Of a DNA stretch of 64,000 bases, positions 1-9,080 are shown one piece after another (within the stretch, counting starts at the first letter, position 1; every line of letters begins with the position of its first letter). The stretch covers positions 146,826 to 210,825 of the forward strand of contig NZ_NIVS01000054.1 in assembly GCF_002205165.1 (NCBI RefSeq), in the 5' to 3' direction. This DNA is from Stenotrophomonas maltophilia (lineage in GTDB: Bacteria > Pseudomonadota > Gammaproteobacteria > Xanthomonadales > Xanthomonadaceae). The position numbers and the translations under genes are program-made. The notes beneath the pieces were generated by a model, which saw only the letters and a list, made by a program, of their open reading frames with translations, did no database searches and was not told the origin of the DNA.

Positions 1-1664
1 GTCTGCAGCGCCTCGCGCACTTCCTGCAGCAGGTTGGGCGAGGCGAACTGGATCGGCGAGAGGTTCACCGAGACCGTCCAGCCGTCATGCCCGGCCTCGT
101 GCCATACCCGCAGCTGGCGGCAGGCCTCATCCAATGCCCAGCGCCCGATCTCGTTGATCACGCCACTGCGTTCGGCCAGGCGGATGAAGCGGTCCGGCGG
201 AATCAGGCCCTGCTGCGGGTGCCGCCAGCGGATCAAGGCTTCGGCGCCGCTGATCGATTGCCCGGCGACGCGGGTCTTGGGCTGGTAGTGCAGGAACAGC
301 TGCTCGCTGCCGATGGCCCGGCGCAGGTCGGCCAGCAGCTGGAACTGCTGCTCGGCGCTGTCGTTCATCCAGTCGGCAAACAGCACGTAGGCGTTGCGGC
401 CGGCCTCCTTGGCCTGGTACATCGCCGCGTCGGCGAAGGCCATCAGCTGGCGTTCGCTGGCGGCGTGGTCCGGACAGATCGCGATGCCGATACTGGCGGT
501 CACCTGCAGGTCGTGGCGCGGCAGCAGCGGCTCGCGGCCGACGGTCTGGATGATGCGGCTGGCCAGCGTCGCCACGTCTTCGTCGTTCTCGATCGGCACC
601 ACCAGCACGAACTCATCGCCGCCCAGGCGGGCGAGCATGTCCGCCGGCCGCAGCAGCTTGCGGGTGCGGTCGGCGACGGCGACCAGCAGGGCATCGCCGG
701 TCTGATGGCCGTACGCATCATTGACCTGTTTGAAGCCGTCCAGGTCCATGAACATCACCGCGAAGCGGCTGCCGCGCTGCTCGGCTTCGGCCAGCGATTG
801 CTCGATGCGCTGCTGCAGCAGGCGACGGTTCGGCAGGCGGGTCAGCGGATCGTGCAGGGCCGCCTGGGTCAATTCGGCGTGGGCATCGTCCAGCGAGGTA
901 CTCAGGTCGGTATTGCGCAGCCGCAACAGCTGCGCCTCCATGCGCTGGTCCAGCCAGGACACGATCAGCACCACCGCCAGGATCGCAAGGGTCAGGGCCA
1001 GGACCACCAGCGCCAGCCACTGCGCCTGCAGGCCGTCACCGGCGGCGGCCCCGCAGATGCTGCCGGCGGGGAAGCGGGCGGCGGCCATGCCGGTGTAATG
1101 CATGCCGACGATGGCGGTGCCCAGCACCAGCGCCGGTGCGACGCGGTCGCGCAGGCGCCGATGCGTGCTGCGCAGCCGGAAGGCGATGAACAGCGCCGTC
1201 CACGAGGCAGCCACCGCGATCAGCAGCGACAGCGCCACCCAGCCGGCGTGGTAGTCGATCCCCGGCTGCATGTGCAGCGCGGCCATGCCCAGGTAATGCA
1301 TGGCGGCGATGCCGCTGCCCATCAGCACGGCACCCAATGCGAGCCGTCCGTGCGGCAGGGTGGGCTGTGAGACCAGCCACAGCGCGAAGATGGAGGAGGC
1401 CATGGCGGCCAGCAGCGAAACGGTGGTCAGGCCGAGCGCATAGCCCAGCGGGATCGGCAGCTGGAAGGCGAGCATGCCGATGAAGTGCATCGACCAGATG
1501 CCCAGCCCCATCGCGCAGCCGCCGCCCACCAGCCACAACCAGGTCGTGCGCGGCGTAGCTGCGGTGGTGACCCGGCTGGCCATATCCAGCGCGGTGAACG
1601 AGGCCAGCACGGCGACCAGAAACGAAATCACCACCAACCACGGGGTATAGCTGCCGATCAGCAT
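1..1664 (-). CDS. MHYT-GGDEF-EAL cyclic-di-GMP membrane protein (partial, 3' end outside window)
   Basis: About 554 codons are visible from an ATG at 1664; the frame is open to base 1, so the C-terminal part of the EAL domain is missing. The first ~250 residues hold about seven hydrophobic segments with three MHYT-type motifs (SMHFIGM, AMHYLGM, GMHYTGM), a proposed metal or gas sensor. A GGDEF domain follows with an intact RLGGDEF and an RPAD inhibitory site five residues before it, then an EAL domain beginning with an intact EALIRW. Both domains look catalytically competent as far as seen. GGGAGAG lies just upstream of the start. It sits 139 bp downstream of fliR in the same direction and may be read with or independently of the fli operon. 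The family makes or degrades cyclic-di-GMP at the inner membrane; the net activity cannot be told from sequence. Confidence 0.9.
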   Translation of the reverse strand, partial: MLIGSYTPWLVVISFLVAVLASFTALDMASRVTTAATPRTTWLWLVGGGCAMGLGIWSMHFIGMLAFQLPIPLGYALGLTTVSLLAAMASSIFALWLVSQPTLPHGRLALGAVLMGSGIAAMHYLGMAALHMQPGIDYHAGWVALSLLIAVAASWTALFIAFRLRSTHRRLRDRVAPALVLGTAIVGMHYTGMAAARFPAGSICGAAAGDGLQAQWLALVVLALTLAILAVVLIVSWLDQRMEAQLLRLRNTDLSTSLDDAHAELTQAALHDPLTRLPNRRLLQQRIEQSLAEAEQRGSRFAVMFMDLDGFKQVNDAYGHQTGDALLVAVADRTRKLLRPADMLARLGGDEFVLVVPIENDEDVATLASRIIQTVGREPLLPRHDLQVTASIGIAICPDHAASERQLMAFADAAMYQAKEAGRNAYVLFADWMNDSAEQQFQLLADLRRAIGSEQLFLHYQPKTRVAGQSISGAEALIRWRHPQQGLIPPDRFIRLAERSGVINEIGRWALDEACRQLRVWHEAGHDGWTVSVNLSPIQFASPNLLQEVREALQ

Positions 1665-1803
1665 GGAAGACACTCTCCCTGGTCAACATCTGAGCGATAC
1701 GACAGGACACCGCGTCATCACCGCAAAGACCGGGTGAAGATTCTGTCATTGCGGTGCATGGGCATTGGCGGGCGGCGCGGGATGTCCTGCAGGCTGTCCC
1801 GGG

Positions 1804-2595
1804 TCAGCGGCTGACGCTGTCGGCAGCATCGAACGCCGCATCGAACAGGCGCTGCACCGGCGGGCCCATTTCGCCGGCCAGCACGGTCAACAGAAACAGC
1901 CCCAGTAGCAACGCGACCGGCAGGCCGAGCTGGATCGGGTTCAGTGCGGGCGCGGCACGGGCCAGCACGCCGAAGGCCAGGTTGATGGCCAGCATCGCCA
2001 CGGTCAGCGGCAGCGCCAGTGAAAGCGCGCCGCGGAACACCTGCAGCAGGAAGGTCGGGGCGATGCTCAGGAATGCCTGGGGATCCGGCAGCGAGGTGCC
2101 GATCGGCAAGGCCTTGTAGCTGTCCATCAGCAGCGAGATCAGCGCCAGATGGCCGTTGACCGTGAAGAACAGCAGGCCGAACAGCAGATAGAACCACTGC
2201 CCGATCACGCCGGAACTTCCGCCGCGCAGAGGATCGCTCATCTGCGCGAAGGCCAGGCCGGTGCCTTGGGCGACCAGCTCGCCGGCCATCGCGCCGGCCT
2301 CGAACACCAGGCGCAGCACGAAGCCGATCGACACGCCGATCGCCAGTTCGCGGGCGATGGTCAGCACCGTGGCGGCATCGAAGCCGGTCCACTCCGGTAC
2401 CGGTGGCAACATCGGCGACAGCGCGATCGCCAGCGCACCGGCGAGCAGCACGCGGATCCGTGACGGCACCGCACGCGTACCGATCAGCGGCATGGCCATC
2501 AGCATCGCGCCGATGCGCAGCATGGTCCACAGGATCGTGCCGATCATGCCGAAGGCCTGCAGGCCATCGGCGGCCATCTGGGTGGCGGAATCCAC
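1804..2595 (-). CDS. fliR: Flagellar type III export apparatus protein FliR
   Basis: A 263-residue, strongly hydrophobic protein with about six membrane segments and the FliR-typical PLIGTRAVPSRIR stretch near residue 37. FliR is part of the FliPQR gate at the core of the flagellar export apparatus in the inner membrane. I chose the GTG at 2595 because TGAGG, overlapping the fliQ stop, lies nine bases before it; the alternative ATG at 2577 has no ribosome-binding site. A longer open frame upstream overlaps fliQ and is not supported. Last gene of the fli operon. No U-tract terminator is seen after it before the MHYT gene. Confidence 0.93.
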   Translation of the reverse strand: MDSATQMAADGLQAFGMIGTILWTMLRIGAMLMAMPLIGTRAVPSRIRVLLAGALAIALSPMLPPVPEWTGFDAATVLTIARELAIGVSIGFVLRLVFEAGAMAGELVAQGTGLAFAQMSDPLRGGSSGVIGQWFYLLFGLLFFTVNGHLALISLLMDSYKALPIGTSLPDPQAFLSIAPTFLLQVFRGALSLALPLTVAMLAINLAFGVLARAAPALNPIQLGLPVALLLGLFLLTVLAGEMGPPVQRLFDAAFDAADSVSR

Positions 2596-2606
2596 GGTGG
2601 CGGGCC

Positions 2607-2876
2607 TCAGCCGATCAGATGTGGAATGCGCTGGAACAGCAGCGTGGTGTATTCGACCAGATGGCCGATCAGCAGGCTGCCGAGCGCGAACAGCACCACG
2701 GTCAACGCCGCGGCCTTGGCGACGAAGGCGATGGTCGGTTCGTTGAGCTGGGTCGCGGCCTGGACCACGCCGACCACCACGCCGACGATCAGCACGGTGA
2801 GCAGCAGCGGGCCGGCGACCCACAGCACGGTGATCAGGCCACCACGCAGTTCGGTCAGGGCAAGTTCGGGCGTCAT
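2607..2876 (-). CDS. fliQ: Flagellar export apparatus protein FliQ
   Basis: An 89-residue protein with two hydrophobic hairpin segments, the usual length and shape of FliQ (starts MTPELALTEL, ends HLIG). It is a small subunit of the inner-membrane export gate with FliP and FliR. It lies 39 bp after fliP and 11 bp before the chosen fliR start, in the standard fliPQR order. Confidence 0.95.
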   Translation of the reverse strand: MTPELALTELRGGLITVLWVAGPLLLTVLIVGVVVGVVQAATQLNEPTIAFVAKAAALTVVLFALGSLLIGHLVEYTTLLFQRIPHLIG

Positions 2877-2915
2877 GTCGGTCTCGGGTCCGTATCGATC
2901 AACAGGGCGGGGCGG

Positions 2916-3698
2916 TCAGACCGCATTGAAGCTGGCGGCCAACGTGCCGACCACCAAGACCCAGCCATCCACCAGCACGAACAGCAGGATCTTGAACGGG
3001 GCGGAGACCAGCATCGGCGAGAGCATCATCATGCCCATCGACATCAGCACGCTGGCCACGACCAGGTCGATGATCACGAACGGGATGAAGATCAGGAACC
3101 CGATCTCGAAGGCGGTCTTCAGTTCGCTGGTGACGAACGAGGCGACCAGGATCGGGAACGGAATCGCATCCGGGCTGGAGTAGGTGCCGTGTCCGGCCAT
3201 GCCGGCGAAGGTCATCAGATCCGTTTCGCGGATCTGCGCCAGCATGAAGGCACGTAACGGCTGGGAGGTCAGGGTCCAGGCGGTCTGGAAATCGATCTCG
3301 CCGTTGAGGTACGGCGCCATGCCGCTGCCCCATGCCTTCTGCCACACCGGCAGCATCACCATCGCGGTGAGGAACAGGGCCAGGCCGAGCAGCACCTGGT
3401 TGGACGGCGTCTGGCCGGTGCCCAGCGCCTGGCGCAGCAGACCGAGCACGATGATGATGCGGGTGAAGGCCGTCAGCACCAGCAGCATCGACGGGATCAG
3501 GGTGATCGCCGTCATCAGCAGCAACGTCTGCAGCGGCAGGCTGACCGGCTGGCCGCCGATCTTGCCGACATTCACGTCCGGCAATGCAGGCACACCCGGC
3601 ACGCCGGGCGCGGCCCAGGCCAGGGCCGGCAGCGCGCACAGCAGGAAAGTCAGCAACAGGGGCAGGTAACGGGTCCAGGAAGTACGGGGGCCACGCAT
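2916..3698 (-). CDS. fliP: Flagellar export apparatus protein FliP
   Basis: A 260-residue protein with an N-terminal cleavable-type signal peptide (hydrophobic core around residues 12-28, ending LAWAA), then four membrane segments. The conserved TAFTRIIIVLGLLRQALG and TPSNQVLLGL stretches are present, followed by a hydrophilic loop and a C-terminal pair of helices. FliP forms the export-gate pentamer with FliQ and FliR. Two bases separate it from the fliO stop, so translation is probably coupled. Confidence 0.97.
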   Translation of the reverse strand: MRGPRTSWTRYLPLLLTFLLCALPALAWAAPGVPGVPALPDVNVGKIGGQPVSLPLQTLLLMTAITLIPSMLLVLTAFTRIIIVLGLLRQALGTGQTPSNQVLLGLALFLTAMVMLPVWQKAWGSGMAPYLNGEIDFQTAWTLTSQPLRAFMLAQIRETDLMTFAGMAGHGTYSSPDAIPFPILVASFVTSELKTAFEIGFLIFIPFVIIDLVVASVLMSMGMMMLSPMLVSAPFKILLFVLVDGWVLVVGTLAASFNAV

Positions 3699-3700
3699 GC

Positions 3701-4102
3701 TCAGGGTTCCTTGCGCAGCCGCTGTTGCAGCAGCTGGGCGAAATTCGGGAGGTGTTTGAAATCGGGAAGGCGCGCCGGGGTCGGGGCGGGCAGGGGTTCG
3801 GGCAGCTGATGCAGCGTGTTGATGCCGCCGGCGGTGACGCCCAGCAGCAGCTGGGTGCCATTCACCTCGACCACCACCACGCGCTCTTTCGCACCGACGT
3901 TGAGGCTGGCGACCACCCGCATCCCTTCGGCCGGGCGGAAGCCGCTGCCGGGCATGCGCTTGAGCAGCCAGCCCAGGCCGACGATCAACGCCAGCACGCC
4001 CAGCAGGGCCAGCACCGCACCGAACATGCCCGGTGCGGCGGCGGCATGCTGGCCGACCTTGACGGTCGAGGCGCCGGCCGCGATCAGCAGCCCGGCACTC
4101 AA
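3701..4102 (-). CDS. fliO: Flagellar export assembly protein FliO
   Basis: A 133-residue protein with one membrane segment (about residues 25-46) and a cytoplasmic FliO domain containing VASLNVGAKERVVVVEVNG. FliO helps assemble the FliP ring. The protein starts inside the last codons of fliN (4-base overlap) and ends two bases before fliP, as expected in fliNOPQR operons. The C-terminal tail is proline-rich and poorly conserved, normal for this family. Confidence 0.93.
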   Translation of the reverse strand: MSAGLLIAAGASTVKVGQHAAAAPGMFGAVLALLGVLALIVGLGWLLKRMPGSGFRPAEGMRVVASLNVGAKERVVVVEVNGTQLLLGVTAGGINTLHQLPEPLPAPTPARLPDFKHLPNFAQLLQQRLRKEP

Positions 4103-4437
4103 CGCAGTCTCCGGATCCGTTCGCTCGGGCTGACCACGTCGGTCAGGCGCACGCCGAAGCGGTCGTTGATCACCACCACCTCGCCATGGGCGATCAGGGT
4201 GCCATTGACGAACACGTCCAGCGATTCGCCGGCACCGCGCTCCAGTTCCACCACCGAGCCCTGGTTGAGCTGCAGCAGGTTGCGGATCGGCAGGCGGGCG
4301 CGGCCCACTTCCAGCGACAGTGTCACCGGCACATCCAGGATCACATCCAGGTTGAGCTCGTCGCCGACCGTGGTGTCATCGGACTGCAGCTGGGTGAACT
4401 GTGCCGGCGCCGGCTCGTTGGATTCGATATCGTTCAT
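4099..4437 (-). CDS. fliN: Flagellar motor switch protein FliN
   Basis: A 112-residue protein: a short acidic N-terminus, then one SpoA/FliN domain with LDVILDVPVTLSLEVGRA and VVELERGAGESLDVFVNG. FliN forms the lower C-ring with FliM. I chose the ATG at 4437 because it overlaps the fliM stop by four bases (ATGA coupling) and gives the standard FliN N-terminus; an upstream in-frame start would read deep into fliM. Confidence 0.95.
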   Translation of the reverse strand: MNDIESNEPAPAQFTQLQSDDTTVGDELNLDVILDVPVTLSLEVGRARLPIRNLLQLNQGSVVELERGAGESLDVFVNGTLIAHGEVVVINDRFGVRLTDVVSPSERIRRLR

Positions 4438-5441
4438 TGCGGGTCTTCCTGCAGTACGGGAACGCGTGGGCGGATGCCCGGGGGATGGGTGGCGGTGATC
4501 TTCACCGCGTTGAAACCGTTGGCGACGCCGAACTCGCCGGTGAACACCGGTACGTTCTCCACGCACACCGGCACCTGCTTGGGCAGCTCGATCGGCAGCA
4601 CATCGCCGATCTTCAGCTTGGTCAGGTCGCGCAGGCTCATGCGCTTGGTGGCCAGCACGCTGGACAGGGTGACTTCGGCGATGTTGAGCTGTTCGCGCAG
4701 CATCACGCCCCAGCTGGCATCGCGGTCGTTGCGGTCGCTCTGGATGCCGGCGTCGAGCAGCTCGCGGATCGGCTCGAGCATCGAGTAGGGCAGGGTGACG
4801 TGGATGTCGCCGCCGCCCCCATCGAGCTCGACATGCAGGCGGCAGACCACCACGTACTCGCGCGGCGTCACGATGTTGGCGAAGTGCGGGTTGATCTCGG
4901 AGTTGATGTACTCCAGTTCCACGTCCATCACCGGCGCCCAGGCTTCCTGCAGGTCGGCGAAGGTCTGCTTGAGCAGCAGGTGGATCACGCGCATTTCGGT
5001 GGCGGTGAACTCGCGGCCCTCGATGCGGGTCGGGTAGCGGCCGTCACCGCCGAAGAAGTTGTCCACGATCGCGAACACCAGCGTCGGCTCGAACACGATC
5101 AGCCCGGTGCCACGCAGCGGCTTGAAGCGGATCAGGTTGAGGTTGGTCGGCACGTACAGCGAATGCATGTAGTCGTTGAACTTGATCAGCTCGATGCCGC
5201 GCACGGACAGCTCGGCCGAGCGCCGGATCAGGTTGAACAGGCCGATGCGCCACAGGCGCGCGAAGCGCTCGTTGACCATTTCCAGGGTCGGCATGCGGCC
5301 GCGGATGATGCGGTCCTGGCTGGCGAAATCGTACGAGCGCGCCTCGCCGGGCGTGGGCGCATCGATGTCGGTCTCCACCGCACCGGAGTCCACGCCATGC
5401 AGCAGGGCATCGATCTCGTCCTGGGAAAGCAGGTCATTCAT
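4434..5441 (-). CDS. fliM: Flagellar motor switch protein FliM
   Basis: A 335-residue protein of normal FliM length. The N-terminal LLSQDEIDALLHG is the CheY-phosphate docking helix. A middle CheC-like domain (about 45-235) contains the FliG-contacting ggxG-type loop around FFGGDGRYP, and the last ~80 residues are a SpoA domain that pairs with FliN. It forms the middle of the C-ring and sets rotation sense. The gene starts eight bases after fliL and overlaps fliN by four. Confidence 0.97.
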   Translation of the reverse strand: MNDLLSQDEIDALLHGVDSGAVETDIDAPTPGEARSYDFASQDRIIRGRMPTLEMVNERFARLWRIGLFNLIRRSAELSVRGIELIKFNDYMHSLYVPTNLNLIRFKPLRGTGLIVFEPTLVFAIVDNFFGGDGRYPTRIEGREFTATEMRVIHLLLKQTFADLQEAWAPVMDVELEYINSEINPHFANIVTPREYVVVCRLHVELDGGGGDIHVTLPYSMLEPIRELLDAGIQSDRNDRDASWGVMLREQLNIAEVTLSSVLATKRMSLRDLTKLKIGDVLPIELPKQVPVCVENVPVFTGEFGVANGFNAVKITATHPPGIRPRVPVLQEDPQ

Positions 5442-5449
5442 GGTCGCCC

Positions 5450-5968
5450 TTACTGGGTCACGAAACTGGTGAACAGCAATTCGTCGGCACCGGGCTTGCC
5501 GGTCTCGGCCTTGAGCAGCTTCTGCACTTCTGCCAGCGAACTGGCCTGCAGGCGCTCTTTGCCGGCGCGGTCGGCGATGTCGCTCGGCTCGACCTGCGAG
5601 AACAGCATCAGCAGCTTGGCGCGGATGGCCGGCGCATGCAGCTTGATCGCCTCCATCGCGGCCGGGTCGCGGCTCATCAGCTGCACTTCGACCTGCAGGT
5701 AGCGCGGGCCGTCGAAGCTGCTGTTGAGGTTGACCACGAACGGCGGCTCCAGGCCGAAGTACTGGGCCGGGGCAGGCACGGCGGATTTGCTGGCGGCCGG
5801 CTTGGCGGCCTTGTCATCGTGCTGGGACTGGGTGAAGTACCAGACCCCGCCACCGGCGGCGCCAGCGGCGAGCACCGCGACCAGGGCGGTGACCAGGAGC
5901 GGACTACGCGGCTTGGCGGTCTTGTCCTTGTCGGCGGATTTCTTGGTTTTATCGGCGGCTGCGGCCAC
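5450..5968 (-). CDS. fliL: Flagellar basal-body protein FliL
   Basis: A 172-residue single-pass protein: a lysine-rich cytoplasmic N-terminus, one membrane helix (about 25-46), a low-complexity Lys/Ala linker and a periplasmic FliL domain (FGLEPPFVVNLNS, then YLQVEVQLMSRD). FliL supports the stator around the motor. The start is a GTG at 5968 with GGAG ahead of it. It is the first gene after a 116-bp gap that carries a sigma-54 site, so fliLMNOPQR can be transcribed on its own. Confidence 0.95.
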   Translation of the reverse strand: MAAAADKTKKSADKDKTAKPRSPLLVTALVAVLAAGAAGGGVWYFTQSQHDDKAAKPAASKSAVPAPAQYFGLEPPFVVNLNSSFDGPRYLQVEVQLMSRDPAAMEAIKLHAPAIRAKLLMLFSQVEPSDIADRAGKERLQASSLAEVQKLLKAETGKPGADELLFTSFVTQ

Positions 5969-6003
5969 GAGGGGAAGCTCCAGAGGATTGCTTCCTGCCT
6001 ACA

Positions 6004-6019
6004 TGCAAAGGCCGTGCCT
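6004..6019 (-). promoter_or_regulatory. Sigma-54 promoter upstream of fliL
   Basis: Read on the minus strand the site is AGGCACGGCCTTTGCA, against the consensus TGGCACG-N4-TTGCA, with correct GG-N10-GC spacing. It lies 35 bp before the fliL start in the only sizeable gap of the fliEFGHIJKLMNOPQR block. Confidence 0.8.
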
Positions 6020-6084
6020 GAATGCTGAAGAGGGTGTGTGTCGGGTTTCTGGCGGCGCGGCTGAGCCTGCGCCGCCGCGTGCGA

Positions 6085-7242
6085 TCACGCGTAGGTATCA
6101 ACCAGGCCGCGCTGGCGGATCAGCTGCGAGGGCGACAGGGTGGCATCGGCCAGCGCCGGTTCTCCGTCGTCGCCGCTCATCCCGCTGCGACCCTCGCCAC
6201 GCCCGCCGTCCTGCGCGGTCTGCTGCTGGCCGACATCGGCGTTGCCAAGCTGGAAGCCCTGTTCGCCGAGCAGGTCGCGCAGGCGCGGCAGGCTGCTTTC
6301 CAGTGCATGGCGCACGTCGGCGTGCGCGCTGGTGAAGGTGGCATGGACCTTGTCGCCGTCCAGCTGCAGGCGCACCTCGATCGGACCCAGGTCATTCGGG
6401 GTGATCTTGATATGGGCGTGGCCGATCTTCTGGTCCGCCAGCCAACCGACGCGGGCGCCGACGGCATCGTCGAAATCATCCCCACCAAGGTGCGGCGTCG
6501 CTGTCGGAGAGCCGGTGAACAGGCTGGCAACCACCGGCTTGGCCTCGGTCATGCCGTGCAGCGCGTGCAGCAACGGGGTTGCCGGCGCATCGGGGCCCTC
6601 GGTGGTGGCCGCGCTCAAGGCGCCGGTGAAGGTCTTGAGCAGCGCCGCATCGTCCGCAGGCGCTGCCTCGGTGGGCAGGGCGGGCAGCGCGATGCTGCCG
6701 TCGGTGGCTGGGGCCGTGGTTGCCAGCGTGGGGGCGGCGCCATCAGCGGCCGGGGCCGTCGTCGCCAGGGCGGGGAGTGAGCCATTGGCGGCCGGTGCCG
6801 TGCCGGCCAGGGGCGGCGCGACCGGCGCAGGCGCTGGTGCTGGCAGCCCGTTCAATGCCAGCCCGGCCAGGCCCAGCGGCGGCCACGCGGCGTCGGTGTC
6901 GTCGGTGGTTTCGGCAGCAGGTTTTTCCGCCGCGGACGCGGCCTGGGCGGTGGCATCGGCCGGCGCGGGGGTGTCCTCGGCGTTCTTGACGCCGGGTTTG
7001 GCGGGGCGCGTTGCCGCGTCCTTGTCCGGGTTTGCCGTGTTCGTTGAGGCGCTCTTGCCCGCGTCGCGGCCGTTGCCGGGTTTGCGCGGCGCGTCGGTAC
7101 GCGGTGCTTCGCTGCCGGGCTTGAGCAGTGCGTCAAAGTCCCGACGGTCACTGCCGCCGGTGCTGTCCGCGCGCGGCGTGGACGCAGTGCCACCTGCATT
7201 CTGGGCGGGTGCGGCGCCGCCGAGCAGGGCGGGGGGCATCAC
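6085..7242 (-). CDS. fliK: Flagellar hook-length control protein FliK
   Basis: A 385-residue secreted ruler protein. The first ~235 residues are Ala/Pro/Thr-rich and low in complexity, with imperfect repeats of the type ATTAPAxDG around residues 160-200. The C-terminal substrate-switch domain (about 265-350) has the conserved GHAHIKITPNDLGPIEVRL and SLPRLRDLLGEQGFQL motifs. FliK measures the hook and switches export specificity at FlhB. It overlaps fliJ by four bases. The repeat-rich part is where length should differ between strains. Confidence 0.93.
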   Translation of the reverse strand: MMPPALLGGAAPAQNAGGTASTPRADSTGGSDRRDFDALLKPGSEAPRTDAPRKPGNGRDAGKSASTNTANPDKDAATRPAKPGVKNAEDTPAPADATAQAASAAEKPAAETTDDTDAAWPPLGLAGLALNGLPAPAPAPVAPPLAGTAPAANGSLPALATTAPAADGAAPTLATTAPATDGSIALPALPTEAAPADDAALLKTFTGALSAATTEGPDAPATPLLHALHGMTEAKPVVASLFTGSPTATPHLGGDDFDDAVGARVGWLADQKIGHAHIKITPNDLGPIEVRLQLDGDKVHATFTSAHADVRHALESSLPRLRDLLGEQGFQLGNADVGQQQTAQDGGRGEGRSGMSGDDGEPALADATLSPSQLIRQRGLVDTYA

Positions 7243-7697
7243 GGGGTGCCTCCGTTCTCGCCATCTTCGCGCTGCGCCTGGCGCGAGCGGCGCGCACCAA
7301 GGTCGTCCATTTCGCGCTGGTCGCGGCGGTCGGTGACCACCTTCTCCTGCGCGCGGTAACTGGCGGCGAGCTTCTCCAGCACCTGCTTGTCACGGCTGGC
7401 CAGCAGCAGGCGGGCGCGCTCGGCGTCGACCTTCTCGCGGTTGTTATCCACGGTCTGCCGTTGCTGGGCGACCGCGCTGTCCAGGCGATCCAGGAATGCG
7501 CGGCGGTTCATCAGCTGGGCCGGGCTGGTGGCCGACATCTGCGCGCCGGCATATTCCTCGGCGTAGCGGCGCAGCTCATCCAGGCGCGACACATGCGTGT
7601 CGAGCGCACGCTGGCGCTCGGCCAGGTCGCGGGCGACCTCGTCTTCGTGGTCCTGGGCTCGTTTCAGCAAGGGGTCGAAGCGCTTGGATTGGATCAT
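7239..7697 (-). CDS. fliJ: Flagellar export chaperone FliJ
   Basis: A 152-residue, highly charged, all-helical protein predicted to form an antiparallel coiled coil, with the FliJ-typical opening QSKRFDPLLKRAQDHEDEVA. FliJ links the FliI ATPase to FlhA and recycles chaperones. It starts three bases after fliI and overlaps fliK by four bases. Confidence 0.92.
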   Translation of the reverse strand: MIQSKRFDPLLKRAQDHEDEVARDLAERQRALDTHVSRLDELRRYAEEYAGAQMSATSPAQLMNRRAFLDRLDSAVAQQRQTVDNNREKVDAERARLLLASRDKQVLEKLAASYRAQEKVVTDRRDQREMDDLGARRSRQAQREDGENGGTP

Positions 7698-7700
7698 GGC

Positions 7701-9080
7701 TTAACTCTCTGGTTCCACCAGCCGCTTGAGGGCGGCCTGACTGTGCGGCAGGTCGGCGGCTTTGCCGACGTCCTGGCCGAGGAATTCAACAATGTCCGAC
7801 CAACGCTCCAATGCCTCGTCGGTCGCCGGGTCGTTGCCGCGCTGGTAAGCGCCGATCGCGATCAGGTCGCGGTTGGACGAATACGCCGAGATCAGCCGCT
7901 TGAGCTTGCGGATGCGCAGGCGCCACGGTTCGTCGGCGATTTCCGTGACCACGCGGCTGACCGAGGATTCCACGTCGATGGCCGGGTACAGCCCGCTGTC
8001 GGCGACGCGGCGCGAGAGCAGGATGTGGCCGTCGAGAATGGCGCGTGCGGCGTCGGCGATCGGATCCTGCGGATCGTCGCCTTCGGTCAGCACGGTGTAG
8101 AACGCGGTGATCGAGCCGCGGCCCTTGGCGCCATTGCCGGCGCGCTCCACCAGGGCAGGCAGCTTGGCGAACACCGAGGGCGGATAGCCCCGGGTGGTCG
8201 GCGGCTCACCGACGGACAGACCGATCTCGCGCTGCGCCTGGGCGAAGCGGGTCAGCGAGTCCATCAGCAACAGGACGTTCAAACCCTGGTCTCGGAACCA
8301 CTCGGCGATCGCGGTCGCGCGGTAGGCACCGTGCAGGCGCGCCAGCGGCGGGCGGTCGGCCGGGCTGGCCACGACCACGGCACGGCGCAGGCCTTCTTCG
8401 CCCAGCGTGCTTTCCACGAAATCGCGGACTTCTCGGCCACGTTCACCGATCAGGCCGACCACGATGACGTCGGCGGCGGTGTAGCGGGTCATCATGCCCA
8501 GCAGGGTCGATTTACCGACACCGGAGCCGGCGAACAGGCCGACACGCTGGCCGCGGCCGATCGGCAGCAGCGCGTTGATCGCGCGCACGCCGACATCCAG
8601 TGGTTGGGTGATCGGTTCGCGTGCGAGCGGGTTGATCGAGACGCCGGCCATGCCGACGGTGCCTTCGGCGCGGATCGGGCCCTTGCCATCCAGTGGCACG
8701 CCGTCGCTGTCGATCACGCGGCCGAGCAGGCCTTCGCCCACTTCCACACCGCCACGGCCGAGCGAGGGCACCACCCGCGCGTTGGGCAGCAGGCCGTGCA
8801 GTTCAGCGCTGGGCATCAGGTAGGTACGTTCACCGGCGAAGCCGACCACTTCGGCATCGACCCAGCCACCGTCGGCCACTTCAACCTTGCAGCTGGCGCC
8901 CATCGGCGCCTCGCAGCCGACTGCTTCCAGGGTCAGGCCGACCGCGCGGCGCAGCACGCCTTCGCGGATCAGGCCGCGGCCATGCGCGGTGTCCGGGCGG
9001 ATGTTGTCCAGCCGCGAGGCCAGCCGCAGGTTGCGTGCGGCGGTCCAGTCGGCGGGCGGGGGCAGGGTGTCGGTGGTCAT
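7701..9080 (-). CDS. fliI: Flagellum-specific ATPase FliI
   Basis: A 459-residue member of the F1-beta-like type III secretion ATPases. The Walker A motif is GLFAGSGVGKSTLL (around residue 170), Walker B is VLLLMDSLTRFAQAQ, and the C-terminal helical domain binds substrate. It energises export at the base of the flagellum with FliH and FliJ. It overlaps fliH by four bases. Length and motifs are complete. Confidence 0.98.
   Translation of the reverse strand: MTTDTLPPPADWTAARNLRLASRLDNIRPDTAHGRGLIREGVLRRAVGLTLEAVGCEAPMGASCKVEVADGGWVDAEVVGFAGERTYLMPSAELHGLLPNARVVPSLGRGGVEVGEGLLGRVIDSDGVPLDGKGPIRAEGTVGMAGVSINPLAREPITQPLDVGVRAINALLPIGRGQRVGLFAGSGVGKSTLLGMMTRYTAADVIVVGLIGERGREVRDFVESTLGEEGLRRAVVVASPADRPPLARLHGAYRATAIAEWFRDQGLNVLLLMDSLTRFAQAQREIGLSVGEPPTTRGYPPSVFAKLPALVERAGNGAKGRGSITAFYTVLTEGDDPQDPIADAARAILDGHILLSRRVADSGLYPAIDVESSVSRVVTEIADEPWRLRIRKLKRLISAYSSNRDLIAIGAYQRGNDPATDEALERWSDIVEFLGQDVGKAADLPHSQAALKRLVEPES

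Noticed and set aside
6660..6850. Short imperfect tandem repeats as a separate repeat element
   Set aside because: They encode the low-complexity Ala/Thr/Pro part of FliK and are explained by it.
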